From Numida meleagris (lineage: Eukaryota; Chordata; Aves; Galliformes; Numididae), in NCBI RefSeq assembly GCF_002078875.1, contig NC_034413.1, forward strand, positions 59,950,433 through 60,014,432: 64,000 nt of DNA. Reading direction: 5' to 3'. The translations under genes were made by a program, and so were the position numbers. Positions 62,621 to 64,000 of the stretch are shown here, piece after piece. Below the pieces are notes generated by a model. That model saw only the letters and a list, made by a program, of their open reading frames with translations, was not told the DNA's origin and ran no database searches. Within the stretch, counting starts at the first letter, position 1. Each line of letters starts with the position of its first letter.

Positions 62621-64000
62621 GCGTTCATTTTCAGACTGCAGTAATAACAAAGAAGGGAGTTGTTCTGCAAGAGATGCTCTAAAAATAGTTGATGGGTCTT
62701 TATTTATTTATTTATGTTTAGAGGTATCTGATTAATTGGACCATAGCAAAACATTTACTTTTCTCTCTGTAAAGTTATGAATGTTGCCAATGCCATATTT
62801 ACTACTCATCATCCTAGGTTCTGGATATCAGCAAAGAAATGTCATGAAACACCCTAGTGCCTTCTTTTCCTCCCTATCCTAGACTTAGTTTGCTTTCAAG
62901 AAAATCTTCTCCAGGCTTTTTTAAGTGACTTATACATATGGGAGATTCTCATCTGCATCTGAGACTTGGTTGTCAAATCTTTTACAGATGATGTAAGCTG
63001 GCACATCATCATGTTCCCGGAATGGGGATGAAGGCAAAAATAGTTTTTGATGTTGTGGTGTTTGCTGGTTTTTGTGTGTGGTTTCTTTTCTTTTCTTCAT
63101 TATTTTTTTCTGAGTCAACACTGGGATAAGCATTCTCCACGATGAAAACTGGAGAATCAAGTCACAGACCAAGATATGGGAAATGGGAACTATTTTTGGT
63201 GAGCACGGGTTCATGAGTGGAAGAAGGGGAGATTTAAGATGACAAAGAGAAGAAACTCACCTGTTCACCCAAGTACAGTGTGCTCTTGCCCTGACTCTCA
63301 GTTCACCCCATATAAGCATAATTCATGATGGGTCACAGATGCATCCTTTCAGTTGTCTGGAAGCTGTAGGTCACATGAAGAACATCTCTTCAGGACCTGA
63401 CAAAATATTTTAGACAGAAGACATCATTTTTTAATTCTTCAAAAGACAAGTGAAATGTATTCATTGCATAAGAAATCTATAATTTAACAGCAGCTGTGCA
63501 GCAGCCTTTCCATGCTATAGTGCAGTCTACTATATTGATGATTTCAAATATTTATACCATCATCCCACATTCATGAAAAATATTTAAATTAAACATGCAT
63601 AGGAACAGATGCCATTCTGTTCTGGCAAGAAAACCTAGTCATAAACTTCTACTTATGAAATGTTATTTCACTTGACCCCTATCAGTTTAGGAAATCATGA
63701 AAATTAAACTGGGAATGCAGAAATAGTTTATGTGAGCTCTTCTTTCAGAAGATATGTGAAGACAAGATGTTTCTGTTAATGGCAGAACACAGTTTGATTT
63801 GATAAGGTAATGCTCCTTGCTTTAACCTCTAATGCAAGAGCTTGTGCCTGGGTAAAAGTTTCTTTGCACATGCAGAAGGAGCTTGTTAAAGAAGCTTTAT
63901 AGATCAAATAATGAGTAATTCATTTCAGTAGTTAGTACTTCTATTATCTGTTAGAGACACTCTAAGACAACTGCCTTTATTTCTGCACTAGAACATAGAT
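62621..64000. other. Non-genic sequence
   Basis: I see no gene or transposon. A TTTA microsatellite lies at 62699-62716. The remainder to the window edge is AT-rich single-copy sequence. Confidence 0.5.

Noticed and set aside
1..64000. CRISPR arrays, tRNA/rRNA genes, bacterial operons or phage modules
   Set aside because: No regularly spaced direct repeats, no tRNA-like cloverleaf and no prokaryotic gene density or ribosome-binding pattern were seen.

Overview
This window is vertebrate nuclear DNA, almost certainly from a bird. The diagnostic evidence is several CR1 (chicken repeat 1) LINE fragments with the avian 3' end, in which ATTCTAT-like units (on the other strand CATAGAATCATAGAATC) mark the terminus. 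They lie at 10431-10782, 11091-11388, 12754-12966, 35801-36235 and 36991-37283. The rest is AT-rich, CpG-poor single-copy sequence with short homopolymer runs and a few microsatellites. There is no bacterial gene organisation, operon, CRISPR array or tRNA that I can see.

I find no confident protein-coding gene in the 64 kb. The open frames are all about 180 codons or shorter, none carries a recognisable cellular protein domain, and most overlap one another on both strands. The window reads as an intergenic region or a very large intron. Two short plus-strand segments (5697-5776 and 43434-43555) have the acceptor, open frame and donor expected of an internal exon and are listed as weak candidates.

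The repeat content falls into age layers. The youngest are the avian CR1 3' fragments. Older and much more diverged are CR1 copies of the kind shared with turtles and crocodilians: a long one at about 20450-21930, and 3' ends near 24820-25150, 31252-31378 and 33733-33790. There are also MIR-like remnants (7101-7156, 55992-56090) and scraps of palindromic sauropsid repeats. The most unusual element is a decayed Ty3/Gypsy-type reverse transcriptase on the minus strand at about 25625-26340. It keeps the YLDD active-site motif but has lost the first catalytic aspartate.

Between the repeats are stretches that look like regulatory DNA. They include a CpG-enriched pocket at 3016-3352, tandem POU-dimer-type palindromes at 10141-10180, paired octamer motifs at 11898-11969, homeobox-core-rich stretches near 45325-45508 and 48020-48300, a cluster of GATA motifs at 54011-54133, and a weak CpG-rich segment at 36385-36910. 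Their function is inference; cross-species alignment would decide it.
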